9,682 bases of DNA, from the NCBI GenBank assembly GCA_016194625.1, contig JACQBB010000260.1:1-9682 (forward strand), written 5' to 3'. The position numbers and the translations under genes were made by a program. Below the pieces are notes generated by a model. It did no database searches. It was not told the DNA's origin and was given only the letters and a program-made list of their open reading frames with translations. The number at the start of each line of letters is the position of its first letter. Position 1 is the first letter of the stretch. Source of the stretch: Elusimicrobiota bacterium (lineage in GTDB: Bacteria > Elusimicrobiota > Elusimicrobia > UBA1565 > UBA9628). Positions 1-6,276 of this stretch are shown here, one piece after another.

Positions 1-2
1 AG

Positions 3-905
3 CTCCCGCGCGGCGGCCAGCTGGGCCGCCTCACCCCGTTCTCCCGGCCCAGTTCCGCCGGGCCCGCCGCGCTCAAGCCCGTCGTCAACCGGCCCGCGCT
101 CCAGCTTCCGCCGCCGCCGCCGACCCCGCGCTCCTCGCCCCTCGCGACGCCGCGCGGCGCCGCCGTCGGCCCGCGCGCCTTGGGAGCCGGCCCCGTCGCC
201 GCGCCGCCGTCCCGCCCGGCCAACCTGCCGCCGTCGCGCCCGGCCAACCTGCCGCCGTCGGTCCCCCACGGCCCCGGCGCGCTGAAACCGCCGACCACGC
301 TCCCGGCGCCGCCCAACCGCTGCGCGTCGCACCCTTGCCCTCCGGGCCAGACCGCCGTCGCGGTCAACAGCGCCGCGGCCGCCGGAGGGGGAGGCAACAA
401 CAACACGCCTCCCGGGCCTCCGCCGAACACGGGCGCTCCCGGCGCGCCCCCGGAGACCAAGAAGAAGAACGCTCGTGATTCGGACGCGGCGATCGAAACC
501 GGTCTCCAGGTCGAGGCGGCCGACGCCGCCTCTCCGTTCGAGAGTTCCGACCTTCAGGAGCAGGCGTCCAACTTCGAGGACGCCGACGGATGCAAGTGCA
601 TTCCCTCGGGCAAGTCGCCGAAAGGCGGCGGCAAGGGCGACAAGAATTTCTCCAAGGAGAACGGCGGCAAGGAGAACGGAGAGTCCACCGGCAGGACCGA
701 ACCGAAGAACCTCAATGAAAAACTCGCCATGGAGCAGGCGAAAGCGGACCCGTCGAAAGGCCAGAAGCTGCCGATCAACCTCAACGACCCGCGTTGGCCG
801 TCGAAAGACGGGTGGGTGAAGATGTCGATGATCGTCAACGGCATCGAGGTCCACTACAACATGAACACCGTGACGGGCGCCACCGCCGATTTCAAATTCA
901 AGTGA
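3..905 (+). CDS. C-terminal part of a Pro/Ala-rich protein ending in a polymorphic-toxin-like module (5' end outside window)
   Basis: The frame is open from the first bases of the window to the TGA at 903-905, so at least 300 codons of a longer protein are present and the true start lies upstream. The first ~130 visible residues are low-complexity Pro/Ala/Arg sequence, including a five-proline run and two tandem copies of PPSRPANL. Next come a Gly/Asn/Pro linker, a Lys/acidic stretch, a CKC motif near 592-600 and a Gly/Lys/Glu-rich linker. The last ~65 residues are compact and different in character: NLNDPRWP, then DGWVKM, NGIEVHYN, and the ending TADFKFK. From memory, this D-RWP/GWVKM/HY-N/DFKF pattern recurs at the extreme C-termini of Rhs- and CDI-type polymorphic toxins, so I infer a secreted or delivered toxin with a variable C-terminal tip. 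The downstream immunity-like gene supports this. The biochemical activity is unknown to me. It could instead be an unrelated surface protein. Confidence 0.55.
   Translation, partial: LPRGGQLGRLTPFSRPSSAGPAALKPVVNRPALQLPPPPPTPRSSPLATPRGAAVGPRALGAGPVAAPPSRPANLPPSRPANLPPSVPHGPGALKPPTTLPAPPNRCASHPCPPGQTAVAVNSAAAAGGGGNNNTPPGPPPNTGAPGAPPETKKKNARDSDAAIETGLQVEAADAASPFESSDLQEQASNFEDADGCKCIPSGKSPKGGGKGDKNFSKENGGKENGESTGRTEPKNLNEKLAMEQAKADPSKGQKLPINLNDPRWPSKDGWVKMSMIVNGIEVHYNMNTVTGATADFKFK
204..260 (+). repeat. 24-bp tandem repeat (2.4 copies) inside the Pro-rich coding region
   Basis: Two consecutive 24-bp units (204-227 and 228-251) each encode PPSRPANL and differ at one third-codon base. A third copy breaks off after nine bases (PPS). 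It lies in the low-complexity Pro-rich stretch of the toxin-like gene and is in frame, so copy number could change without a frameshift. A (CCG)5 run at 108-122 is a second small repeat in the same region. Confidence 0.85.
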
Positions 906-915
906 CGGGAGAACC

Positions 916-1317
916 ATGAAAGTCCGCTGCATCGCGAACACGGGCAAGAACCTCTCCGAGAACAACCTGCGCCGGGGGTTCTCCCGGAACTCCGAATTCC
1001 CGTTGACCGTGGGCCAGGAATACCCGGTCTACGGGATGTGCGTCTTCGAGGGCGCCCTGAGCTTCCTCGTCTTCGACGACAGCAGGCGTCCCAATTGGGC
1101 TCCTGTCGAGATCTTCACGGTCGTCGACGGCCGCGTGCCTTCCGATTGGTCCTTCACGTCCTGGGACTCGACCTTGTCCGGCGTGTGGGGATACAAGGAA
1201 CTGGTCTCGAGCCGGGAATATTTCGACCGGCTCGCCGAACATTCCGAACCCGCCATCCTGGATTTCCACCGACAACGCGAGAGGATCGACCGCGCGGCGA
1301 AGGACGCGGAAGACTGA
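916..1317 (+). CDS. Putative immunity protein for the adjacent toxin module
   Basis: This is a small soluble protein of 133 residues with no signal peptide or membrane segment. It begins MKVRCIANTGKNL, continues with a basic stretch and FPLTVGQEYPVYGM, then SFLVFDDSRRPNWAPVEIFTVVDGRVP, and ends with a charged helix around EYFDRLAEHSEP. I recall similar small proteins, with an opening like MKVRCIAN-G and a T-G-EY-VY core, next to polymorphic toxin genes. The match is recognition from memory, not a search. The start is chosen because GGGAGA (907-912) sits just before the ATG and because the gap to the upstream stop is only 10 bp. That spacing suggests co-transcription and translational coupling, as expected for a toxin followed by its neutraliser. 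A different role for this small protein cannot be excluded. Confidence 0.6.
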   Translation: MKVRCIANTGKNLSENNLRRGFSRNSEFPLTVGQEYPVYGMCVFEGALSFLVFDDSRRPNWAPVEIFTVVDGRVPSDWSFTSWDSTLSGVWGYKELVSSREYFDRLAEHSEPAILDFHRQRERIDRAAKDAED

Positions 1318-1339
1318 CTCGCCGCGTCCGACAGGCACG

Positions 1340-1996
1340 ATGAACCAGGAACTCTGGACGGCCGTCGATTCGCACATCGCCGCGCGCCTCGCGCCGCACG
1401 ACGCGGCGCTGGAGGCGGCGCTGAAGGACAGCGCCGACGCGGGCTTGCCCGCGATCTCGGTCTCGGCCGCGCAGGGGAAGCTGCTGCAGATCCTGGCGGC
1501 GACGGTCTCCGCCGAGCGCATACTCGAGATCGGCACGCTCGGCGGCTACAGCACGATCTGGATGGCCCGGGCATTGCCCGCCGGCGGCCGCCTCGTCACG
1601 CTGGAGTACGAGCCCAAGCACGCGGCGGTCGCGACCAAGAACATCGCCCGCGCGGGGCTGGCGGAACGCGTCGAGGTGCGCGTGGGCAAGGCGCTCGACC
1701 TGCTGCCCGCGGTGCGGGGCCCGTTCGACCTGGTCTTCATCGACGCCGACAAGGCGAGCATCCCGGACTATTTCGCCTGGGCGCTCAAGCTGACGCGCAA
1801 GGGCGCGCTGATCGTCGTGGACAACGTGGTGCGCGGGGGAAGGATCGTGGAAGAGAAGCACCCCGACCCCAACGTGCAGGGCGTGCGGCGCTTCCTCGAC
1901 ATCCTCAAGGACGAGAAGCGCGTGCAGGCGACCGCGATCCAGACGGTGGGGACGAAGGGCTACGACGGTTTCGCGCTGGCGCTGGTCGTCGGCTGA
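1340..1996 (+). CDS. SAM-dependent O-methyltransferase, caffeoyl-CoA/catechol OMT-like family
   Basis: The protein has 218 residues, the usual length for bacterial members of the Methyltransf_3 (COG4122) family, and would transfer a methyl group from S-adenosylmethionine to a hydroxyl. It is a single Rossmann-like domain. Motif I is EIGTLGGYST (residues 63-72), the acidic SAM-ribose residue lies in TLEYEP (87-92), FIDADK (133-138) is the family's metal-site loop, and VVDNVVRGG (159-167) supplies the next Asp-Asn pair. The GYDGFALAL tail (207-215) is also typical, so the gene looks complete. The natural substrate cannot be read from sequence. It starts 22 bp after the immunity-like gene without a strong Shine-Dalgarno sequence, so it may be read through from that gene but need not be related to it. 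Its 3' end abuts the hicA remnant on the other strand. Confidence 0.9.
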   Translation: MNQELWTAVDSHIAARLAPHDAALEAALKDSADAGLPAISVSAAQGKLLQILAATVSAERILEIGTLGGYSTIWMARALPAGGRLVTLEYEPKHAAVATKNIARAGLAERVEVRVGKALDLLPAVRGPFDLVFIDADKASIPDYFAWALKLTRKGALIVVDNVVRGGRIVEEKHPDPNVQGVRRFLDILKDEKRVQATAIQTVGTKGYDGFALALVVG

Positions 1997-2050
1997 TCCC
2001 AACCCCTTCGATCGTCGGATGAGTTCGCGCCGCGAGAGCGGCTTAGGCAC
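1997..2050 (-). pseudogene. hicA: hicA toxin gene remnant (N-terminal ~18 codons only)
   Basis: On the minus strand a GTG at 2050-2048 overlaps the hicB stop codon in an 8-bp overlap (2043-2050), the usual geometry of translationally coupled hicB-hicA pairs. It reads PKPLSRRELIRRSKGLG after the start, which matches the N-terminus of HicA mRNA interferases of this subfamily (PLSRRELIRR followed by a short helix and LGF). Family members continue into the GG-H double-stranded-RNA-binding fold with the catalytic histidine. Here the similarity stops after LG, exactly at the stop codon of the convergent methyltransferase gene. The frame stays open for a further ~280 codons, but only as antisense of that gene, with no HicA features. 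I infer a deletion or rearrangement that removed the toxin body. Confidence 0.6.
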
Positions 2051-2339
2051 GCGCCTGCGCCGGCAGAGTCAGTTTCTTGCCGTGGACGGCCGGGAGGGGG
2101 TCTCCGCTGCGCAGCTTGAGGACGATCCAATCTTCCAGGACCTCTTTCAGGACGACGCGGCACTTCTTCGCCGTGGCCGCGCTGGCCCAGACCCCGGGGA
2201 ACCCGGGGACCTCGCCGAAGCAGGTCTTGTCCTCCAAGATCTTGAAGCGCGCGCTGGCCAAGGCGGCGTCGATGTAAGGCGAGAGGCCCATGCCCCGGCC
2301 GAGCGAATTCAAGCGCCGGGGGAACGTCGTGCAGTCCAT
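2043..2339 (-). CDS. hicB: HicB-family antitoxin, apparently orphaned
   Basis: HicB antitoxins bind and neutralise HicA mRNA interferases through a partial RNase-H-like fold. The core runs YIDAALASARFKILED, then FGEVPGFPGVWASA, then VLKEVLEDWIVLKL and GDPLP. This is the typical order for short HicB-like proteins: YI-AA---A-Y-I--D, then GE-PG--GVWA, then the helix leading to LEDWI and PLP. No ribbon-helix-helix or helix-turn-helix DNA-binding tail is apparent. Two starts are possible. The one given has AGAAGG eight bases upstream. An internal ATG at 2291 gives an 82-aa protein beginning MGLSPYIDAAL, which fits homologues better by length but lacks a clear ribosome-binding site, and the first 16 residues of the long form look unconserved. 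The hicA that should follow is reduced to its first codons. Confidence 0.75.
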   Translation of the reverse strand: MDCTTFPRRLNSLGRGMGLSPYIDAALASARFKILEDKTCFGEVPGFPGVWASAATAKKCRVVLKEVLEDWIVLKLRSGDPLPAVHGKKLTLPAQARA

Positions 2340-2365
2340 TCTTCATGCCTTCTATACGATTACAA

Positions 2366-2381
2366 GGGAAAAAAAGTTCCC
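2366..2381. promoter_or_regulatory. Inverted repeat in the divergent hicB / glycosyltransferase spacer
   Basis: GGGAA-(6)-TTCCC forms a perfect 5-bp inverted repeat around an A-rich centre. It lies in the 64-bp AT-rich spacer between the divergent hicB and glycosyltransferase starts, one of the few AT-rich stretches of the window. It could be an operator for autoregulation of the hic locus or part of a promoter, but five-base arms may arise by chance. Confidence 0.25.
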
Positions 2382-2390
2382 CAAAAACGC

Positions 2391-2396
2391 TAGAAT
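2391..2396 (+). promoter_or_regulatory. Candidate -10 box for the glycosyltransferase gene, possibly giving a leaderless mRNA
   Basis: TAGAAT matches the sigma-70 -10 consensus at five of six positions, after an A-rich stretch, and ends 7 bp before the GTG at 2404. Initiation at the usual distance would start the transcript at or next to the start codon. There is no Shine-Dalgarno sequence before the GTG and no recognisable -35 box. The same GCTAGAATCCC string occurs before rpmF. Confidence 0.35.
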
Positions 2397-2403
2397 CCCT
2401 CCG

Positions 2404-3357
2404 GTGAGCGCGAAGCCCTACCTGTCGGCCCTGATCCCCGTCTATAACGAGGAAGAGAACCTCGAGGCCCTCGGCGTCGAGGTGTCCGCGGCGCTGGACG
2501 CGCTGCACAAGCCCTACGAGGTCATCCTCGTCGACGACGGCTCCAAGGATCGGTCGTGGGAGTTGATCCAGAAGCTGGTGAAGACCCACAAGGGCTTCAA
2601 GGGCGTGCGCCTGGGCCGCAACGCCGGGCAGACCGCGGCCATGCTGGCCGGCATCCACCACGCCGAGGGCGAGCTGATCGTCAGCCTGGACGCGGACATG
2701 CAGAACGACGCCCGCGACGTCCCCAAGCTGCTCGCCAAGATGGACGAGGGCTTCGACGTGGTCTCCGGCTGGCGCAAGGACCGCCAGGACCGCTTCCTGG
2801 ACCGCAAGCTCCCGTCGATGATCGCCAACGCCTTCATCTCCCGCGTCACCGGCGTGCGCCTGCACGACTACGGCTGCACGCTCAAGCTCTACAAGGCGCA
2901 GTACCTCAAGCCCCTGCGCCTCTACGGCGAGATGCACCGCTTCGTGCCCGCCTTCGCGGGCTTCTTGGGCGCGCGCATCGCCGAGGTCCCGGTCAACCAC
3001 CGCGCCCGCACCGCCGGCGTGTCCAAGTACGGCATCAGCCGCACCTTCAAAGTCCTGCTCGACCTGATGACGGTGAAGTTCATGGACTCCTACCTGGGCA
3101 AGCCCATCTACCTGTTCGGCGGCGGGGGAGTGCTCATGGGCATCCTCGGCGTCATCTTCAGCGCCGACACCCTCTACAAGAAGTTCTACCTGGGCATCTT
3201 CGTGAAGGACCAGCCTTTGTTCCAGGTCGCCATCTTCTGCCTGCTCATCGGCTTCCAGATGGTCCTCATCGGCCTGCTCGCCGAGATCCTGGTGCGCATC
3301 TACTTCGACCTGAAGGACATGCGCCCGTACTTCGTCCGCGAGACCGCGGGACTGTAG
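2404..3357 (+). CDS. Polyprenyl-phosphate glycosyltransferase, GT2 family (DPM1/ArnC/GtrB-like), membrane anchored
   Basis: This enzyme would move a sugar from a nucleotide donor to a polyprenyl phosphate at the cytoplasmic face of the membrane, for cell-wall, lipid or protein glycosylation. The 317-aa protein has a GT-A domain with IPVYNEEENL (11-20), DDGSKD (44-49), the DAD metal site (96-98) followed by MQND, DYGCTLKLY (155-163), GEMHRF (175-180) and RTAGVSKYG (202-210). Two hydrophobic segments follow (about 234-255 and 271-297), as in GtrB-like members. The frame could be extended upstream to an ATG at 2290, but that adds 38 unconserved residues lying antisense to hicB. GTG at 2404 places the family's N-terminus correctly. 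No Shine-Dalgarno sequence precedes it. The sugar and acceptor are unknown, and no partner flippase or membrane-bound glycosyltransferase is visible. Confidence 0.9.
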   Translation: MSAKPYLSALIPVYNEEENLEALGVEVSAALDALHKPYEVILVDDGSKDRSWELIQKLVKTHKGFKGVRLGRNAGQTAAMLAGIHHAEGELIVSLDADMQNDARDVPKLLAKMDEGFDVVSGWRKDRQDRFLDRKLPSMIANAFISRVTGVRLHDYGCTLKLYKAQYLKPLRLYGEMHRFVPAFAGFLGARIAEVPVNHRARTAGVSKYGISRTFKVLLDLMTVKFMDSYLGKPIYLFGGGGVLMGILGVIFSADTLYKKFYLGIFVKDQPLFQVAIFCLLIGFQMVLIGLLAEILVRIYFDLKDMRPYFVRETAGL

Positions 3358-3392
3358 CGCCGGGCCGCCCGGCCTGGCAGGAACGATGCTGG

Positions 3393-3398
3393 TATAAG
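3393..3398 (+). promoter_or_regulatory. Candidate extended -10 promoter for the acyl-CoA dehydrogenase gene
   Basis: TATAAG preceded by TGG forms an extended -10 element in the 105-bp spacer upstream of the dehydrogenase. No good -35 box is seen. A second, weaker candidate (TGT followed by TATCCT, 3411-3419) lies just downstream, before a T6 run. The rest of the spacer holds a short GC-rich inverted repeat at 3360-3372 and the Shine-Dalgarno GAGGGA at 3451-3456. No gene is seen in it. Confidence 0.35.
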
Positions 3399-3462
3399 CC
3401 GAAGGCCGTTTGTTATCCTTTTTTCGGAGCGGTCGACATCTCGCAAGGTTGAGGGACACCAC

Positions 3463-5133
3463 ATGAGCGGCATCGCCGAGAGTCTTGGGATGGTCGGGCT
3501 GGACAAGGAGACGCGCCAGATGGTCATCGAGACCATCCGCGAATACGGCAAGAAGAACCTCCCTCACTCCAAGCTCATCGAGTTCGACAAGGCCAACGAG
3601 TTCCCGCACAAGGAGATGAAGGACCTGTACGACCCCGACCAGGTGGCGTGCAACCTCATCATGATCCCGACCAAGTACGGCGGACTGGGCGGCAACTCCT
3701 ACGACATCTACCGCGCCTGCGAGGAGCTCGCGCGCATCGACCTGGGCGTGTGCACGTCGGTGTTCGCGACCTTCCTGGGCATGGACCCGATCATGGTCGG
3801 CGGCACCGAGGCGCAGAAGGAGAAGTGGATCAAGAAGATCGCGACCGACGCCTGCTACGTGGCCTACGGCGCCACCGAGGCCGCGGCCGGCTCCGACCTG
3901 CTCCACCTGAAGACGAAGGCCGAGCGCGTGATGGAAGGCGACAAGATCGTCGGCTACAAGCTCAACGGCGGCAAGATGTGGATCACCAACGGCGGCGTCG
4001 CCGGCATCTACACGATCCTGGCGCGCGCGCCGAAGGGCGTGTCGTGGTTCGTCGTGGAGAAGGGGACCAAGGGCCTGTCCAGCGACAAGCACGAGGACAA
4101 GCACGGCATCCGCCTGAGCGACACCACGCCGGTCAACATGATGGACGTGTACGTGCCGGCCGAGAACCTCATCGGAGAGGTGGAAGGCAAGGGCCTGCGC
4201 CAGGCGCAGGCGGTGTTCGGCTACACCCGCCTGATGGTCGCGGCGATGGCGCTGGGCGCCGGCGAGAAGGCCGTCGAGTACGCGGTGCGCTACAGCCAGC
4301 AGCGCAAGGTCGGCGGCCAGCCGCTGAGCACCAAGCAGGGCATGACGCACAAGCTCATCGTCCCGTTCGCCGCCCGGCTCGAGGCCGCCCGCGCCTACGT
4401 CGAGGAGGTCGCCCACCGCATCGACGGAGGGGAGGAAGGCCTGCAGACCGAGGGCGCCATCGCCAAGATGATCGCCTCGGAGACCGGCGACGCCGCGTGC
4501 AACTGCGCGATCCAGGCCTACGGCGGCAACGGCTACGTGCGCGAGTTCCCCGTCGAGAAGCTCAAGCGCGACATCAAGATCACCTGCATCTACGAGGGCA
4601 CGACCGAGATCCTCCAGCTCACGACCTTCCGCGAGCGCTGGCAGTCCAACATCAACGCCGAGGGCAAGTACTACGACGCGATCGCCGGCGAGATGGACAA
4701 GCTGCACGCCTCGGGGCCCGACGTGGGCGCCGACGCCGCGGCGACCGCCCTGCGCGCGCTGTCGGCCGTGCTGAAGGCCTGCTACGACCAGAAGCTCACG
4801 AGCAACCAGATCGCCCACGTCAAGCTGGGCGAGATGATGGCGATGGCCGAGACCGCGGCGTCGTTCTGCCGCGCCGCGGCCAAGCCGGAGCTGCCCGAGT
4901 CCGTCGCCTTCAGCCTGGACGCGTGGCGCGCGATGAGCCGCGTCCACGCGGGGAACACCGCGGCGATGATCGCGAGCGAAGGCCTGGCCCTGGTGGCCGG
5001 GACCGGAGACGCGTCGGCGCTGAACCTGGACTTCAAGGCCGTGGCCGCCGCCAACGCCGGCGTCGTCGCCGACATGGACAAGGTCATGGAGAACCTCGTC
5101 GCGACCTTCAAGGAAGAGGAGATCGCGGGCTGA
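3463..5133 (+). CDS. Acyl-CoA dehydrogenase with extended C-terminal domain
   Basis: This FAD enzyme would introduce the alpha,beta double bond into acyl-CoA thioesters, passing electrons to electron-transfer flavoprotein (beta-oxidation or amino-acid catabolism). Visible signatures are YGATEAAAGSDLLHLKT (135-151), KMWITNGG (171-178), QAYGGNGY (351-358) and YEGTTEI (377-383), where Glu378 sits at the position of the catalytic base. Length is 556 residues against ~380-400 for short-chain members. The extra ~160 residues after the core are Ala-rich and helical, as in the longer bacterial acyl-CoA dehydrogenases with a C-terminal extension. The start has GAGGGA six bases upstream. It lies 105 bp after the glycosyltransferase, with its own candidate promoter. 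Chain-length specificity cannot be read, and no etfAB genes are in the window. Its stop lies 4 bp from the stop of the convergent desaturase. Confidence 0.93.
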   Translation: MSGIAESLGMVGLDKETRQMVIETIREYGKKNLPHSKLIEFDKANEFPHKEMKDLYDPDQVACNLIMIPTKYGGLGGNSYDIYRACEELARIDLGVCTSVFATFLGMDPIMVGGTEAQKEKWIKKIATDACYVAYGATEAAAGSDLLHLKTKAERVMEGDKIVGYKLNGGKMWITNGGVAGIYTILARAPKGVSWFVVEKGTKGLSSDKHEDKHGIRLSDTTPVNMMDVYVPAENLIGEVEGKGLRQAQAVFGYTRLMVAAMALGAGEKAVEYAVRYSQQRKVGGQPLSTKQGMTHKLIVPFAARLEAARAYVEEVAHRIDGGEEGLQTEGAIAKMIASETGDAACNCAIQAYGGNGYVREFPVEKLKRDIKITCIYEGTTEILQLTTFRERWQSNINAEGKYYDAIAGEMDKLHASGPDVGADAAATALRALSAVLKACYDQKLTSNQIAHVKLGEMMAMAETAASFCRAAAKPELPESVAFSLDAWRAMSRVHAGNTAAMIASEGLALVAGTGDASALNLDFKAVAAANAGVVADMDKVMENLVATFKEEEIAG

Positions 5134-5137
5134 CGCG

Positions 5138-6160
5138 CTAGGCCGCGACCGCTCGCGCGGGAGACAGCGCCGGCCGGACGGCGTCGAAGCCGACCAGCCG
5201 GCGCTTCTCTTCGTCCCAGAGCGCCAGGCGGATGCACTTGAGGCTGGTCCACAGGGTCAGCGTCTTGACCTTGTGGAACTCGGGGTTCTCCTTCATCGCC
5301 CGAGGCAGGTTGTAGTTCGGGATGCGGCTGTTGAGGTGGTGGATGTGGTGGAAGCCGATGTTGCCGGTGACCCACTGCAGGACCGCCGGGAGCTGATAGT
5401 ACGAGCTGCCCTCCAGCGCGCCCTTCACGAAGTCCCACTCCTCCTCGCGCGCCCAATAAGTGCCTTCGAATTGATGCTGCACGTAGAAGAACCACACGCC
5501 CGCCGTGGCGGCCAGCATGCACACCGGCAGCTGGACCTTCAGGAACGGCCACAGCCCGACCGTGTAGGAGGCGGTCGCCAGGATCGACGCCAGCACCAGG
5601 TCGTTGAGCAGGATGCTCAGGCGCTCCTGCTTCCACTCGGGGGGGATGATGACCGGGATGCGGTGGTTCACCACGAAGTGCACCGACGGCCCGATGAAGA
5701 ACAGCACCGGCACCGAGCGGTAGAGGCGGTACTTGAGCCTGCCCCAGCGCGACAGCGCCGCGTACTCGCTCACCGTCAGCGTCTCGATGTCGCCGAAGCC
5801 GCGGCGCGACAGGTTGCCCGAGGTCGCGTGGTGCATCGCGTGCGTCTCCTTCCAGTAGCTGTACGGCGTCAGCGTCAGCACGCCCAGCACCGCGCCCAGC
5901 CAGTCGTTGGCGCGGCCCGACTTGAAGAAGGCGCCGTGGCCGCAGTCGTGCTGGATGATGAACAGGCGCATCAGCAGGGCGGCGGCCGGCAGGGCCAGCG
6001 CGAACGCGACCCAGCCGTGGCCGAAGTGGTCGGAGGCGTGCATCAGCACGGTGAGGACGGCGAAAGGGACCGCGGTGTTGGCGAGCTGCCACAGGCTGCG
6101 GTGGAGCTCGGGCTCCTTGTATTTGGCGAGCAGGGCGTTCAGCGTCTTGAGGTCGTTCAT
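5138..6160 (-). CDS. Membrane fatty-acid desaturase, delta-12/omega-6-like
   Basis: This is an integral-membrane di-iron desaturase that would introduce a cis double bond into membrane fatty acyl chains. The 340-aa protein has all three histidine boxes: HDCGH (71-75), HAMHH (107-111) and HHIHH (271-275). It also has the family's QHQFEGTYW segment (228-236). Hydrophobic stretches near 30-70, 150-175 and 185-225 give the two membrane-spanning pairs. The regiospecificity is inferred from the overall pattern and could be different. It needs an electron donor (ferredoxin or cytochrome b5-like), none of which is encoded here. The start follows a G-run (AGGGGG) with unusually short spacing to the ATG. 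It is divergent from the yceD-rpmF-plsX-fabG-acpP operon across 116 bp and convergent with the acyl-CoA dehydrogenase. Confidence 0.92.
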   Translation of the reverse strand: MNDLKTLNALLAKYKEPELHRSLWQLANTAVPFAVLTVLMHASDHFGHGWVAFALALPAAALLMRLFIIQHDCGHGAFFKSGRANDWLGAVLGVLTLTPYSYWKETHAMHHATSGNLSRRGFGDIETLTVSEYAALSRWGRLKYRLYRSVPVLFFIGPSVHFVVNHRIPVIIPPEWKQERLSILLNDLVLASILATASYTVGLWPFLKVQLPVCMLAATAGVWFFYVQHQFEGTYWAREEEWDFVKGALEGSSYYQLPAVLQWVTGNIGFHHIHHLNSRIPNYNLPRAMKENPEFHKVKTLTLWTSLKCIRLALWDEEKRRLVGFDAVRPALSPARAVAA

Positions 6161-6204
6161 GCCCCCTAAGGATGCGCGGAACCCCCGCGGAAATCAAGGG
6201 AAAA

Positions 6205-6217
6205 GGATTACGAATCC
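6205..6217. promoter_or_regulatory. Short palindrome in the divergent desaturase / yceD promoter region
   Basis: GGATT-ACG-AATCC is a perfect 5-bp inverted repeat in the 116-bp spacer from which the desaturase and the yceD operon diverge. Its place between two lipid-related transcription units makes it a candidate operator, but it is short and may be chance. No gene is seen in the spacer. Confidence 0.25.
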
Positions 6218-6261
6218 GCCATCCGCCTCCGACGGCGGCGCGCGCGCTCCGGACCGCAGTT

Positions 6262-6270
6262 TGGTACGAT
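6262..6270 (+). promoter_or_regulatory. Candidate extended -10 for yceD, close enough for a leaderless mRNA
   Basis: TGG followed by TACGAT resembles an extended -10 element. It ends 6 bp before the yceD ATG, so initiation at the normal distance would fall at or next to that ATG. GAGAG directly before the ATG is too close for normal Shine-Dalgarno spacing. No -35 box is evident. Confidence 0.3.
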
Positions 6271-6276
6271 GAGAGC

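Noticed and set aside
180..182. TTG at 180 as the start of the toxin-like gene
   Set aside because: The same frame is open to the first bases of the window with the same Pro/Ala-rich character, and there is no Shine-Dalgarno sequence before the TTG. The gene is better read as cut by the window edge.
2290..2403. ATG at 2290 as the glycosyltransferase start
   Set aside because: It adds 38 unconserved residues antisense to hicB. The family's conserved N-terminus begins just after the GTG at 2404.
3360..3372. CCGGGC/GCCCGG inverted repeat after the glycosyltransferase as a terminator
   Set aside because: The stem is about five base pairs and no T-tract follows directly. The T6 run at 3419-3424 is too far away and is preceded only by a weak, bulged stem.
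1960..4947. A 995-codon minus-strand open frame
   Set aside because: It is antisense to the glycosyltransferase and the acyl-CoA dehydrogenase, both clearly real. The composition (Leu/Ala/Val/Asp/His/Arg repeats) is the mirror of GC-rich codon bias and no domain is recognisable.
5273..6169. Plus-strand open frame of 298 codons opposite the desaturase
   Set aside because: Antisense shadow of a gene with all three histidine boxes. Arg/His/Gln-rich with no domain.
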